A stretch of DNA of 64,000 bases from contig NZ_QCZF01000007.1 in NCBI RefSeq assembly GCF_003075095.1, positions 124,001-188,000 of the forward strand. The letters are read 5' to 3'. The translations under genes and the position numbers were made by a program. Source of the DNA: Blastococcus litoris (GTDB lineage: Bacteria; Actinomycetota; Actinomycetes; Mycobacteriales; Geodermatophilaceae). This document shows positions 40,875 to 50,136 of the stretch, piece after piece. The notes under the pieces are model-generated. The model was given only the letters and a program-made list of their open reading frames with translations. It did not search any database and was not told where the DNA came from. Every line of letters starts with the position of its first letter. Position 1 is the stretch's first letter.

Positions 40875-43772
40875 ATGAGCCAGACCGCCGATCAGCCCAA
40901 CGCCGAGCAGGCGGCCGCTGACGTGCCGCCGCACCGCTACACGCCGGCGCTGGCGCAGCAGATCGAGCTCGCCTGGCAGGACCGCTGGGAGGCCGAGGGC
41001 ACCTTCCACACGCCCAACCCGACCGGCCGGCTGAGCGCGGGCTTCGAGCGGGTCGCCGATCGGCCCAAGTACTTCCTGATGGACATGTTCCCGTACCCCT
41101 CGGGTGCCGGGCTGCACGTCGGCCACCCGCTGGGCTACCTGGGCACCGACGTCACCAGCCGGTTCCGCCGCATGGACGGCGACAACGTGCTGCACCCGAT
41201 GGGCTACGACGCGTTCGGCCTGCCCGCCGAGCAGTACGCCGTGCAGACCGGGCAGCACCCGCGGATCACCACCGAGGCCAACATCAGGGCCATCAGGGCG
41301 CAGCTGCGCCGGCTGGGCGTCGACCACGACGACCGCCGCAGCTTCGCCACGATCGACCCGGGCTACTACAAGTGGACCCAGTGGATCTTCCTGCAGCTGT
41401 TCGGCTCGTGGTTCGACGAGACCGCCGGCAAGGCCCGCCCGATCGACGACCTGGTCGCCGAGCTGGACGCGGGCACCCGTGAGCCGGCCGCCGGCACCAA
41501 TCCCTCGGGCCTGCCCTGGGCGGAGCTGGACGAGGTGTCGCGCCGCAAGGTCGTCGACGCCCACCGGCTGGCCTACCTGCACGAGGCGCCGGTGAACTGG
41601 TGCCCGGGTCTGGGGACGGTGCTCTCGAACGAGGAGGTCACCGCCGACGGCCGCTCCGAGCGCGGCAACTTCCCGGTGTTCCGGCGTCCGCTGAAGCAGT
41701 GGATGATGCGGATCACCGCCTACGCCGACCGGCTGATCGACGACCTGGACCGGCTGGACTGGTCGGACTCGCTGAAGCTGATGCAGCGGAACTGGATCGG
41801 CCGGTCGAGCGGCGCGAAGGTCCGTTTCGGCTGCGCTGACCAGACCATCGAGGTCTTCACCACCCGGCCCGACACGCTGTTCGGCGCCACCTACATGGTG
41901 CTGGCGCCGGAGCACCCGCTGGTCGAGGCGCTGACGGCGGCTGCCTGGCCCGACGGCACCGACCCGCGGTGGACCGGTGGGGCCGCGACGCCGGCCGAGG
42001 CGGTGCGCGAGTACCAGCGCCAGGCCTCCCGGCGCTCGGAGCTCGACCGCCAGGACACCGGCCGGGAGAAGACCGGTGTCTGGCTGGGCGTCACCGCGGT
42101 GAACCCGGTCAACGGCCGGGAGCTGCCGGTCTTCATCGCCGACTACGTGCTGACCGGCTACGGCACGGGCGCGATCATGGCCGTGCCCGGTGAGGACACC
42201 CGCGACTGGGAGTTCGCGCGCGAGTTCGGCCTGGAGGTCGTCCCGACCGTCGAGCGACCCGACGGCTTCGACGAGGAGTCCGGCGCCTGGACCGGTCCCG
42301 GCCGCATGATCAACTCCTCGAACGACGAGATCTCGCTGGACGGGCTGGACAAGGCCGCCGCCATCGCGGCGATCACCGAGTGGCTGGTCGGGAAGGGCGC
42401 CGGCGAGGCGACCACCACCTACAAGCTGCGCGACTGGCTGTTCAGCCGGCAGCGCTACTGGGGCGAGCCGTTCCCGATCGTCTACGACGAGGACGACCTG
42501 CCGATCGCGGTCCCGCAGTCGATGCTGCCGGTGCTGCTGCCCGAGGTCGACGACTACTCGCCCAAGACCTTCGCCGACGACGACGCCGACTCCTCCCCGG
42601 AGCCGCCGCTGTCGCGCGCCACGGAGTGGACGACGGTCGAGCTGGACCTGGGCGACGGGCCCAAGAAGTACCGGCGCGAGACGAACACGATGCCCAACTG
42701 GGCCGGCTCCTGCTGGTACTACCTGCGCTACCTGGACCCCGCCGACGACGAGCGGATGGTCGACCCGGCGCTGGAGGAGTACTGGCTGGGCCCGCGCGAG
42801 CCCGGGGACGTGGGCGGCGTCGACCTGTACGTCGGCGGCGTCGAGCACGCCGTCCTGCACCTGCTCTACGCCCGGTTCTGGCACAAGGTGCTGCACGACC
42901 TGGGCCACGTCTCCAGCGAGGAGCCGTTCCGCCGGCTGGTCAACCAGGGCTACATCTCCGCCTTCGCCTACACCGACGAACGCGGCTTCTACGTGCCCGC
43001 GGCCGACGTGGTGGAGAAGGACGGGCAGTTCTTCTACGAGGGCAAGCCGGTCAACCGCGAGTACGGGAAGATCGGCAAGAGCCTGAAGAACATGGTCACG
43101 CCGGACGAGATGATCGGCGCGTACGGCGCGGACACCTTCCGCGTGTACGAGATGTCGACCGGCCCGCTGGACCAGTCGCGGCCGTGGGAGACCAAGGCCG
43201 TCGTCGGCTCGCAGCGCCTGCTGCAGCGCATCTGGCGCGTGGTGGTCGACGAGGTGTCGGGCTCCGTGCGGGCTTCCGACGACGTCGAGCCGGCCGAGGA
43301 GACCCTGCGGGCGCTGCACCGCACGATCGCCGGGGTGCGTGACGGCTTCGCCACGCTGCGGTTCAACATCGCGATCGCTCGGATCACCGAGCTGACCAAC
43401 CACCTGACGCAGGCCTACGGGGCGACGTCCCCGGTGCCGCGCGAGGTCGCCGAGGGTCTGGTGCTCATGGTGGCCCCGCTGGCGCCGCACCTGGCCGACG
43501 AGTTGTGGACCCGGCTGGGCCACGAGGGCTCGTCGGCGTGGACGCCGTTCCCGGTGGCCGACGAGCGCTGGCTGGTCGACGACACCGTGCAGGTGGCGGT
43601 CCAGGTCAACGGCAAGGTGCGCTCGCAGGTGAGCGTGCCGGCGGACGCCGACGCCGCCGCGCTGGAGGCGGCCGCGCGGGCGGACGAGAAGATCGCCGGC
43701 TACCTGGACGGGGCGACCGTGCGCCGCGTCGTCGCCGTCCCGGGCCGGCTGGTCAACTTCGTCCTCGGCTGA
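40875..43772 (+). CDS. leuS: Leucyl-tRNA synthetase
   Basis: This 965-aa class Ia synthetase charges tRNA-Leu. The HIGH-equivalent is HVGH (81-84, in [15 protein letters not shown]) and the KMSKS-equivalent is KIGKS (near 731, [12 protein letters not shown]). Between them is the CP1 editing domain ([34 protein letters not shown]). The C-terminal anticodon and tail domains end [12 protein letters not shown]...[14 protein letters not shown]. The ATG at 40875 is used with a weak GGGAG upstream. Expression is likely controlled by the leader in front. M. tuberculosis leuS is elsewhere relative to this block, so its position here is lineage-specific. Confidence 0.97.
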   Translation: MSQTADQPNAEQAAADVPPHRYTPALAQQIELAWQDRWEAEGTFHTPNPTGRLSAGFERVADRPKYFLMDMFPYPSGAGLHVGHPLGYLGTDVTSRFRRMDGDNVLHPMGYDAFGLPAEQYAVQTGQHPRITTEANIRAIRAQLRRLGVDHDDRRSFATIDPGYYKWTQWIFLQLFGSWFDETAGKARPIDDLVAELDAGTREPAAGTNPSGLPWAELDEVSRRKVVDAHRLAYLHEAPVNWCPGLGTVLSNEEVTADGRSERGNFPVFRRPLKQWMMRITAYADRLIDDLDRLDWSDSLKLMQRNWIGRSSGAKVRFGCADQTIEVFTTRPDTLFGATYMVLAPEHPLVEALTAAAWPDGTDPRWTGGAATPAEAVREYQRQASRRSELDRQDTGREKTGVWLGVTAVNPVNGRELPVFIADYVLTGYGTGAIMAVPGEDTRDWEFAREFGLEVVPTVERPDGFDEESGAWTGPGRMINSSNDEISLDGLDKAAAIAAITEWLVGKGAGEATTTYKLRDWLFSRQRYWGEPFPIVYDEDDLPIAVPQSMLPVLLPEVDDYSPKTFADDDADSSPEPPLSRATEWTTVELDLGDGPKKYRRETNTMPNWAGSCWYYLRYLDPADDERMVDPALEEYWLGPREPGDVGGVDLYVGGVEHAVLHLLYARFWHKVLHDLGHVSSEEPFRRLVNQGYISAFAYTDERGFYVPAADVVEKDGQFFYEGKPVNREYGKIGKSLKNMVTPDEMIGAYGADTFRVYEMSTGPLDQSRPWETKAVVGSQRLLQRIWRVVVDEVSGSVRASDDVEPAEETLRALHRTIAGVRDGFATLRFNIAIARITELTNHLTQAYGATSPVPREVAEGLVLMVAPLAPHLADELWTRLGHEGSSAWTPFPVADERWLVDDTVQVAVQVNGKVRSQVSVPADADAAALEAAARADEKIAGYLDGATVRRVVAVPGRLVNFVLG

Positions 43773-43775
43773 GGC

Positions 43776-44159
43776 TCAGGCGGGGCTGATCCGGATCAGC
43801 TCGTGCCGCTCCCCGGGGCGGCGCAGCAGCCGGTGCCACAGCCGCGAGGCGGTGTCGCCGAGGGTGAACCTCAGCCCGTAGGCGCGGCGCAGGGCCGCCC
43901 GGGCCTCGGCGTGCGCGGTGGCCGGCAGCAACTCGGCTGTGCCGTCGACCGCCGGGCCCTTGGTCCGGCCTCGGACGTCGCACGGGGCCACGGTGACGCG
44001 GCTCGTGTGCCGCAGCCGCTTCACCTTGCCGCTGTCGGCGCGCGTCCAGACCACGAGGCCGTCGCCGTCGGGCGCCGCCCAGACCGGTGTGGCGACCGGC
44101 GCGCCGGTCCGCCGGAACGTGGTGAGGCTGACGTACTCGCTGCGGGGGAGCGGCGTCAT
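43776..44159 (-). CDS. PPOX-class F420-dependent enzyme (Rv2061-like)
   Basis: This 127-aa split-barrel protein has [54 protein letters not shown], which matches the TIGR03666-type family of small F420-dependent oxidoreductases. The Ser-Gly-Lys-x-Lys-Arg loop is the cofactor phosphate site. The substrate is unknown. Its ATG overlaps the lipB stop by 4 nt (ATGA), so the two are co-translated. It converges with leuS, with 3 bp between. Confidence 0.85.
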   Translation of the reverse strand: MTPLPRSEYVSLTTFRRTGAPVATPVWAAPDGDGLVVWTRADSGKVKRLRHTSRVTVAPCDVRGRTKGPAVDGTAELLPATAHAEARAALRRAYGLRFTLGDTASRLWHRLLRRPGERHELIRISPA

Positions 44160-44800
44160 GCAGGTGTTGCCGCGCCGGTCAGCACCTGCGTCATCGCGGC
44201 CTCGACGGCGTCGATGACCTCGGCGACGGGGACGTCGCGGCCGAGCTCCGCGGTCAGCGAGGTGACGCCGGCGTCGGGGATGCCGCACGGGATCATGTTG
44301 GCGAAGGCGGACATGTCGGGGTCGCAGTTGAGCGCGAACCCGTGCATGGTCACGCCCCGGGCGACGCGCACCCCGATGGCGGCGATCTTGCGGTCGGGCC
44401 CGCGCTGGTCGGCCCGCACCCACACGCCGCTTCGACCCTCGACGCGATCGGTGGCCAGACCGAGACCGGCGCAGACGTCGATGAGCGCGCCCTCCATCCG
44501 GCGGACGTGGGCGACGACGTCGACCGGGTCGGGCAGCCGGACGATGGGGTAGCCGACCAGCTGGCCGGGCCCGTGCCAGGTGATCTTGCCGCCGCGGTCG
44601 ACGTCGATCACCGGCGTGCCGTCGAACGGCCGCTCGTGCGGCTCGGTGCGCTTGCCCGCGGTGTAGACCGGCGGGTGCTCCAGCAGCAGGAGGGTGTCGG
44701 GGCCGGTGCCCTCGACGACCGCGGCGTGCAGCTCGCGCTGGCGGGCCCACGCCTCCTCGTAGGGCACGAGACCGGCACGCACGATCTGCAAGTCGCTCAC
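44156..44800 (-). CDS. lipB: Octanoyl-[acyl-carrier-protein] transferase
   Basis: This 214-aa enzyme moves octanoate from ACP to lipoyl domains, the step before LipA. Signatures are [31 protein letters not shown], a catalytic Lys in [11 protein letters not shown] and a Cys in [14 protein letters not shown] at 44800 is 6 nt after TACGCT on the minus strand, a leaderless pattern; the longer in-frame opening is unlikely. Co-translated with the F420/PPOX gene. It works with LipA and SucB encoded in this window. Confidence 0.96.
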   Translation of the reverse strand: MSDLQIVRAGLVPYEEAWARQRELHAAVVEGTGPDTLLLLEHPPVYTAGKRTEPHERPFDGTPVIDVDRGGKITWHGPGQLVGYPIVRLPDPVDVVAHVRRMEGALIDVCAGLGLATDRVEGRSGVWVRADQRGPDRKIAAIGVRVARGVTMHGFALNCDPDMSAFANMIPCGIPDAGVTSLTAELGRDVPVAEVIDAVEAAMTQVLTGAATPA

Positions 44801-44846
44801 GGGCCCAGCGTAGGCCGCGACGGGAGGCGGAACCGGCGGACGGCGG

Positions 44847-45329
44847 TCAGGGCGAGAGGTCCTTCCGCATCTGCTGCGAGACCACCCGGTAGCCATGGGA
44901 CGAGTAGAGGGCGATGGCCCGCGCGTTGCCGCCGAAGACGTTCAGCTCGAGCGCCTCGGCCCCGTGCGCCCGCGCGACCTCCTCGCCCGCGGTCAGCAGA
45001 GCCCGTCCGTGGCCGGCGCCCTGGTGCTCCGGGGCGACCTCGATGTCGTAGACGAACGCGCAGTGCGGGACCCCCCGGGGGTGGCGCAGCCCGATCCACA
45101 GGTGTCCGATCGGGCGGCCGTCGTCGAGCACCCCCACCATGAGCAGCATGTCCGGGGTGGCGAGGCCCTGCGGCAGCAGGGCGGCATTGCCCTCGGCGGC
45201 GAGTCGCAGGGCGTCGTCGGGCGGCCAGTTCCCCGCCGCGATCTGGTCGTCGGCGTAGGCGCGGGCGAGCGCGTCCTGCCATTCCTGGAACTCGAGATCG
45301 GTCATCGGGCGCAGGGTCAGCGCGGGCAC
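44847..45329 (-). CDS. GNAT-family N-acetyltransferase
   Basis: This 160-aa acetyltransferase has acetyl-CoA binding motif A visible as [27 protein letters not shown] and the following [21 protein letters not shown], typical of GNAT enzymes. The substrate is unknown. GTG at 45329 follows a CAGCAT box by 6 nt. It lies 46 bp upstream of the lipB start on the same strand; lipB has its own -10 in that gap. Confidence 0.85.
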   Translation of the reverse strand: MPALTLRPMTDLEFQEWQDALARAYADDQIAAGNWPPDDALRLAAEGNAALLPQGLATPDMLLMVGVLDDGRPIGHLWIGLRHPRGVPHCAFVYDIEVAPEHQGAGHGRALLTAGEEVARAHGAEALELNVFGGNARAIALYSSHGYRVVSQQMRKDLSP

Positions 45330-45377
45330 CGGGCGATGCTGGCACGGACGACGCCACGGCGGAACGACGACTCCGTC

Positions 45378-45404
45378 CGGGCCGGGGACGGTCGGCCCGG
45401 CCCG
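45378..45404 (-). terminator. Hairpin after peptidase E gene
   Basis: CGGGCCGGG (45378-45386) and CCCGGCCCG (45396-45404) are perfect 9-bp arms with a 9-nt loop, starting 5 nt past the stop of the peptidase E gene on the minus strand. There is no T-run. Confidence 0.55.
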
Positions 45405-45409
45405 TTGGA

Positions 45410-46144
45410 TCAGGGCAGCCGTCGGGGCTCCACGCGGGTCTCGACCGCCGTGCCGTCGGGGCCGCGCTCGACCCGGTACGCCGCTGCACCTGGCCGGTCG
45501 GCGACCGCCTCGACGAGCCCGGTGCCCCGGTAGACCAGGCCGACGCCGTCGTCGGTCGCGTGCCCGCCCGGGAGGGCGCCCTCGGCGACGAGCCGCTGGT
45601 ACAGCGGGCGGCGCTGCTCCTCGGAGTCGTAGTGCACGCCGTTCGAGGTCGGGATGAGACCCAGCCCGTTCGTGACCGGCCGCAGGTCGGGCCCGTAGGA
45701 GTCGGTGGTGCCGCCGACGTGCCAGCACAGCGAGCCGGCCGAGACGCCGCCCAGCACCACGCCTGCCTCCCAGACCTCGCGGAAGATCTCGTCGAGGCCG
45801 TGCACGCGCCAGACCGCGAGGAGGTTCGCGACGCTGCCGCCGCCCACCCAGACGACGTCCTGGGCCAGCAGGTGGGCGCGCATGTCCGGCACGGTGGGCA
45901 TGGTGAACAGGCTGAGGTGGCTGACCTGGACGGAGCTGCCGGCGAAGGCGCCGTAGACGCCGGCGACGCGCACCGGGTCGTCGCCGGTCGCTGTGCCCAG
46001 GTAGCAGAGACGGGGGCGCTCCGGGGCGCCCGAGAGCTCGAAGGCCAGGTCGAACACCGGACCGGGACGCCAGTCGTAGGGCCCCCTGCCGCGGGAGGCG
46101 AACCCCATGCTCGTGGCGAGGATCGTCGGCTGGGCTGCGGGCAT
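45410..46144 (-). CDS. Peptidase E-type serine hydrolase (S51)
   Basis: This 244-aa protein is of the S51 family (aspartyl dipeptidase or cyanophycinase type). The nucleophile elbow is GGVSAGSLCWHVGG (Ser), with VVWVGGGSVANLLA before it and GVGLVYRG plus AVETRVEP at the end. It may cleave Asp-x dipeptides; cyanophycinase-like activity is less likely given the absence of cyanophycin genes here. The ATG overlaps the upstream flavoprotein stop by 1 nt (TGATG), and GGAGAAG precedes it, so the two are coupled. Confidence 0.83.
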   Translation of the reverse strand: MPAAQPTILATSMGFASRGRGPYDWRPGPVFDLAFELSGAPERPRLCYLGTATGDDPVRVAGVYGAFAGSSVQVSHLSLFTMPTVPDMRAHLLAQDVVWVGGGSVANLLAVWRVHGLDEIFREVWEAGVVLGGVSAGSLCWHVGGTTDSYGPDLRPVTNGLGLIPTSNGVHYDSEEQRRPLYQRLVAEGALPGGHATDDGVGLVYRGTGLVEAVADRPGAAAYRVERGPDGTAVETRVEPRRLP

Positions 46145-47394
46145 CAGGTGCTTCTCCGGTCGTCGGGCGGGGTGGTCGGGCGGAGGGCGCGCAGGACGGC
46201 GCGGGCGGTCCGCGCGCCGCTGGCCATCGCGCCCTGGATGGACGGGGTGTCGCGGTGGTCGCCGCAGACGTACAGCCCGTCCCCGAGGTCGACCGGCCGG
46301 CGCAGCTGCAGGGGTGGGAGAGCGGCGGGCTGAGCACCCGGCACGGTCACCGTCGTGAGGTGGTCGAGGTCGGACGGCGCGACGCCGTGGGCCGCCGCGA
46401 CCTCGGCGCGGACCTCGTCCTCCCGTGTGGGCGACAGCGTGGAACTCGCCACCAGCGCACGACCGTCGGGGCTGTAGCGCGGCTGCGCGTCGGACAGCAC
46501 GACGCTGTTGACCAACCGGCTGCCGGGCTGACCGAGCACGATGAGCGGCAGGCGCCACGGCGACCCCGGCAGCACGTGGAGGTGCGTCGTGACCTGTCGC
46601 GGTGCCGCCGCCTCGACGCCCGGCAGCAGCCGGGCCGCCGTCCCCGGGTCGGTCGCGACGACGACGGCGTCCGCGGCCCAGCGGCCGTCGTCGGTGAGCA
46701 CGGATCCGGGCGCGACGGCGCGGACGGCCGTGTGCGGGTGCAGCCGTCCAGGAGCCAGCCGGGCTGCCAGCTGCTCGCCGACTGCCTGCATGCCCTCGGC
46801 GGGCAGCCCGATCGACCCGCGGACGAAGCTGCGCCAGAGCAGGTCGAGGTAGCGGCTCGACGTCTCCAGATCGTCTTCCAGCAGCACGCCGGCGAGGAAC
46901 GGCCGGAAGAACCGCTCCAGGGCGGTGTCACCGACGCCGGCCGCGCGCAGCGCCTGCTCGGCGGTCCGCTCGCGGGCGGCGAGCAGCCGGCCGACGGGGG
47001 AGTAGCCGGCGCGCAGGGAGAAGGCCGCGAGGGCTGCCTTGTCCCGCGCTGACCCGATGGGGGCTGTCGCGGTCCCGATGACGTCGGCCGGGCGCCGGCG
47101 GGGGTCGACAACCCGGTGCGCCGTGCCGTCGACCCGGACGATGGCCCCGCGCTCGAACCAGCCGAGTTCGAGGGCGTCGAGGTCGAGGTCGGCGGCCCGG
47201 GGGTAGCCGGTGTTGAGCACCTGGAAGCCCCGGTCGACGACGAAGCCGTCGATCCGCTCGGTGGCCAGGCGGCCGCCCGCGTGACCGCCGGACTCGAGGA
47301 CGTGGACGTCGACGCCGGCCGCCGCCAGCCGGGTCGCCGCCGAGAGACCGGCCAGGCCGGCCCCGACCACCACGACCTCGGCACCCGACGACAT
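46144..47394 (-). CDS. FAD-dependent amine-oxidase/phytoene-desaturase-type oxidoreductase
   Basis: This 416-aa flavoprotein has the dinucleotide-binding motif VVVVGAGLAGLSAATRLAAAGVDVHVLE (about 8-35), GGRLATERIDGFVVDRGFQVLNTGYP (substrate-side Arg-Arg pattern of the family) and C-terminal GLYVCGDHRDTPSIQGAMASG. It could oxidise an amine, porphyrinogen or carotenoid-like substrate; no pathway genes are adjacent. The ATG at 47394 is 6 nt after TACGGT. It is divergent from the kinase gene and coupled to peptidase E. Confidence 0.85.
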   Translation of the reverse strand: MSSGAEVVVVGAGLAGLSAATRLAAAGVDVHVLESGGHAGGRLATERIDGFVVDRGFQVLNTGYPRAADLDLDALELGWFERGAIVRVDGTAHRVVDPRRRPADVIGTATAPIGSARDKAALAAFSLRAGYSPVGRLLAARERTAEQALRAAGVGDTALERFFRPFLAGVLLEDDLETSSRYLDLLWRSFVRGSIGLPAEGMQAVGEQLAARLAPGRLHPHTAVRAVAPGSVLTDDGRWAADAVVVATDPGTAARLLPGVEAAAPRQVTTHLHVLPGSPWRLPLIVLGQPGSRLVNSVVLSDAQPRYSPDGRALVASSTLSPTREDEVRAEVAAAHGVAPSDLDHLTTVTVPGAQPAALPPLQLRRPVDLGDGLYVCGDHRDTPSIQGAMASGARTARAVLRALRPTTPPDDRRST

Positions 47395-47512
47395 CGTCCG
47401 ACCGTATCCGTACGACCCGATCCGCCGGCCGCACAGTTCCGGGTGGTGGACAGCGCCTGTCCCTGTGGACAGCCAGGCCGGTAGCGGCGTTCGGCGCCCT
47501 ACGGTCCGGGGC

Positions 47513-49138
47513 ATGCCTGCCGCTGGACCGCCGGACGCACCGGGACCCCCGCCTCCCCCCGTGGTGCCCGGGTACAGGCTCGAGGAGCTGCTCGGCAGAG
47601 GCGGCTCCGGTGAGGTCTGGCGGGCCGTGCCGCGTCGGGGCGGCGAGCCGGTCGCGGTGAAGGTGCTGGTGGCCGGTGATCCCGAGCGGCAGGCGCGGGA
47701 GGCGGCGCTGCTCGGCGGGCTCGACCACCCGCACCTCGTGCGGTTGATCGAGGTCGTGCACCAGCCCCAGCGCGGCGGGGCGGCCCGGGTCGCCCTCGTC
47801 CTCGAGCTCCTGGCGGGCGGCAGCCTCGCCGCGCTGCTGGCGAGGCGCGGCCGGCTGCGGCCGGGGGAGGTGGTGACGGCCATCGCGCCCGTGGCCGCGG
47901 CCGTCGCGCACGCCCACGCGGGCGGTGTCGTCCACGGCGACCTGTCCCCGGGCAACATCGTCTTCACCGCCGAAGGGCGCCCCGTCCTGACCGACCTCGG
48001 TGTGGCGCGGGTGCTGGGGGAGGTCGCGGCGGCGGAGGTGACCCCTCCGTACGTGGACCCGACGGTCGCCCGCGGTGGCGCACCGGGGCCGGCCTCCGAC
48101 GTCTTCGGGATCGCTGCCGCGGCGTTCCACGCGCTCACCGGGATCGCGCCGTGGAACGCCGCGACCCCGGGCGACACGCTGGCCGTCGCGGCGACCGGGC
48201 ACCTGCCCGACCTGGCGGAGCTGGCGCCGGAGGCGCCGGCCGAGCTGATCGCCGTCATCGACCGGGGGCTGTCCCCGGATCCGCACGACCGCGGGTCGGC
48301 GGCGGCGTTCGCCCTCGACCTGCGGCACGCCTGCCGCCCCGAACCGGTGCGGCTGCCCGCCGACGATGTCGCCGACGCCGACCTCGGCCGCACGGGCCGG
48401 GGGCCGCGCACGGAGCTGACCCACCAGGTCCCCGGCCGCCGCGCCCGACCCGCCCCCGTCGTGGTGGGGCCGCCGGAGCGGCGGTTCCGCCGGTGGCCCG
48501 CGCCCCGCCCGACCAGTCGCGCGGTCCTCGTCGCCGCGGCGACGGTGGTCCTCGTCGGAACCGGCTGGCTCGGTGTCCGCTGGGCAGGGGGACCGCCGGA
48601 CGCCGGCGGGCCCGTGGAGGCGGCCGTGGCGTCCCACCTCCCTCCGGCCGGCGAGCAGATCACCGCCTCGCCGAGACCCTCACCGCCGGCGGCGGCCGCC
48701 GAGGACGGGGCCGGGCCCGCCGACAGCCAGGAACGTCCCGACTCGGTGTCCGGCTGGCGAGCGGTCGTCGGCGATCTCTACGACCGCCGGGCCGCGGCGT
48801 TCGGCACGGCCTCGCCGGACGCCCTCGCCGAGGTCTACACGGCCGGGAGCGAGCTGCGGGCGGTCGACGAGGCGCACATCCGCGATCTGGCCGGAGCAGA
48901 GGAGGCGCTGCGGGGGTTCGCCCCCCTCGTGGTGGCCGTGACCGCGGTCGACGGAGGGGCCGACCGGGTGGAGATCGACCTCGTCGACAGGTGGGCCGGC
49001 TACGACGTCGTCCCCGCCGCGGCGCCCGACGGCCCGGCGCTGCGCACGCTGCCCGGGCGGCCGGAGACCACCGTCCGGATGGTGCTGGTGCGCACCCCGG
49101 AGGGCTGGCGCATCGAGAGCGCGCAGCGCCTGGGATGA
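47513..49138 (+). CDS. Membrane-anchored Ser/Thr protein kinase (non-RD type)
   Basis: This 541-aa protein has an N-terminal kinase domain (about 21-275), a linker, one membrane helix (about 336-357) and an extracytoplasmic SnoaL/NTF2-like domain (about 420-541). The glycine loop is LGRGGSGEVW, with K50 (VAVK) and E63. The catalytic loop is HGDLSPGN (D143, N148) and the metal motif is DLG (161-163) instead of HRD and DFG, so it is a non-RD kinase; essential Asp, Asn and Lys are kept and activity is likely. ATG 47513 is 7 nt after TACGGT (47500-47505). The partner or signal is unknown. Confidence 0.87.
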   Translation: MPAAGPPDAPGPPPPPVVPGYRLEELLGRGGSGEVWRAVPRRGGEPVAVKVLVAGDPERQAREAALLGGLDHPHLVRLIEVVHQPQRGGAARVALVLELLAGGSLAALLARRGRLRPGEVVTAIAPVAAAVAHAHAGGVVHGDLSPGNIVFTAEGRPVLTDLGVARVLGEVAAAEVTPPYVDPTVARGGAPGPASDVFGIAAAAFHALTGIAPWNAATPGDTLAVAATGHLPDLAELAPEAPAELIAVIDRGLSPDPHDRGSAAAFALDLRHACRPEPVRLPADDVADADLGRTGRGPRTELTHQVPGRRARPAPVVVGPPERRFRRWPAPRPTSRAVLVAAATVVLVGTGWLGVRWAGGPPDAGGPVEAAVASHLPPAGEQITASPRPSPPAAAAEDGAGPADSQERPDSVSGWRAVVGDLYDRRAAAFGTASPDALAEVYTAGSELRAVDEAHIRDLAGAEEALRGFAPLVVAVTAVDGGADRVEIDLVDRWAGYDVVPAAAPDGPALRTLPGRPETTVRMVLVRTPEGWRIESAQRLG

Positions 49139-49151
49139 GGCCTCGCCGGTC

Positions 49152-50057
49152 TCACCGGGTCGTGGCCGCCGCCAGCGCCGAGGCGAGATCCGGGTGGGTG
49201 AACCGGTAGCCGGACTCCTCCAGCCGGGTGGGGACCGCGCGCTGGCCGGCGAGCACGCTGGAACGGCCGAACTCGCCGAGCCCCAGCCGCACCGCGAAGG
49301 CCGGCACCGGCAGGGCCGCCGGTCGGTGCACCTGCCGCGCCAGCTCCTGCGTGAACTCGGCGTTGGTGGCCGGCTCGGGTCCGGTGAGGTTGACCGCACC
49401 CGACACGTCCGCGGTCAGCAGGTGACGCATCGCGCCCACCTCGTCGGCCAGGCTGATCCACGGCCAGTACTGCCGGCCGCTGCCGATCCGCCCACCGAGG
49501 CCGAGCCGGAACACCGTGCCCAGCACCTGCATCAGCATCGCCTTGCGGTCGAGCACCAGGCCGGTCCGCATCCGCACCACTCGCACCCCTGCCTCCTCGG
49601 CCGGCGCGGTCGCCGCCTCCCACTGCGCGCAGACCTGGGCGAGGAAGTCCGATCCGGCAGGGTCCTCCTCGGTGACCGTCCGGGAGCCGGTGTCGCCGTA
49701 GTACCCCACCGCGGACGCCGACAGCAGCACCCGAGGGCGCGAGCGGTCGGCGGCCGCCACGGCGGCGAGCGCCTCGCTGAGGGTGGTCGTCGCGTCGACC
49801 CGGCTGCTCAGCAGCTGCGCCTTGTAGCCCGCGGTGAACGGCCGCGGGCGGATCGGGGTGCCGCCGAGGTTGATGACCGCGTCCACGTCGGTGAGCAGAC
49901 CCGGGTCGATGCGGCGGTGCTGCGGGTCCCACCGGTGCTCGTCGGCCGTCCGCGGCGTGCGGCGGACCATCACGAGCACGTCATGGCCGTCGGCCCGCAG
50001 CGCCGGCAGCAGTGCGCCGCCGATCAGGCCCGAGGCACCGGACACGGCGATCTTCAC
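49152..50057 (-). CDS. TIGR01777-family NAD-dependent epimerase-like protein
   Basis: This 301-aa extended SDR starts VKIAVSGASGLIGGAL (dinucleotide motif). The TIGR01777 signatures are INLGGTPI, SASAVGYYGDTG (Tyr of the active site), WEAATAPAEEAGVRVVRMRTGLVL, ISLADEVGAMRHLL and the C-terminal LEESGYRFTHPDLASAL. Function is unknown, though its place beside the sucB/lipB/lipA region is shared with mycobacteria (Rv2216). GTG at 50057 has GGGAGGACC upstream. It converges on the kinase gene. Confidence 0.88.
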   Translation of the reverse strand: MKIAVSGASGLIGGALLPALRADGHDVLVMVRRTPRTADEHRWDPQHRRIDPGLLTDVDAVINLGGTPIRPRPFTAGYKAQLLSSRVDATTTLSEALAAVAAADRSRPRVLLSASAVGYYGDTGSRTVTEEDPAGSDFLAQVCAQWEAATAPAEEAGVRVVRMRTGLVLDRKAMLMQVLGTVFRLGLGGRIGSGRQYWPWISLADEVGAMRHLLTADVSGAVNLTGPEPATNAEFTQELARQVHRPAALPVPAFAVRLGLGEFGRSSVLAGQRAVPTRLEESGYRFTHPDLASALAAATTR

Positions 50058-50091
50058 GGCAGGGTCCTCCCGGGGACGAGGTGGCTGAACG

Positions 50092-50127
50092 CGATCGGGG
50101 CCCCGGCTCGCGCCGGGGCCCCGATCG
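50092..50127 (-). terminator. Terminator of sucB
   Basis: A perfect 16-bp stem (50092-50107 and 50112-50127) with a 4-nt loop begins 9 nt after the sucB stop codon on the minus strand and before the epimerase gene. Confidence 0.72.
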
Positions 50128-50136
50128 GGAGTGCTG

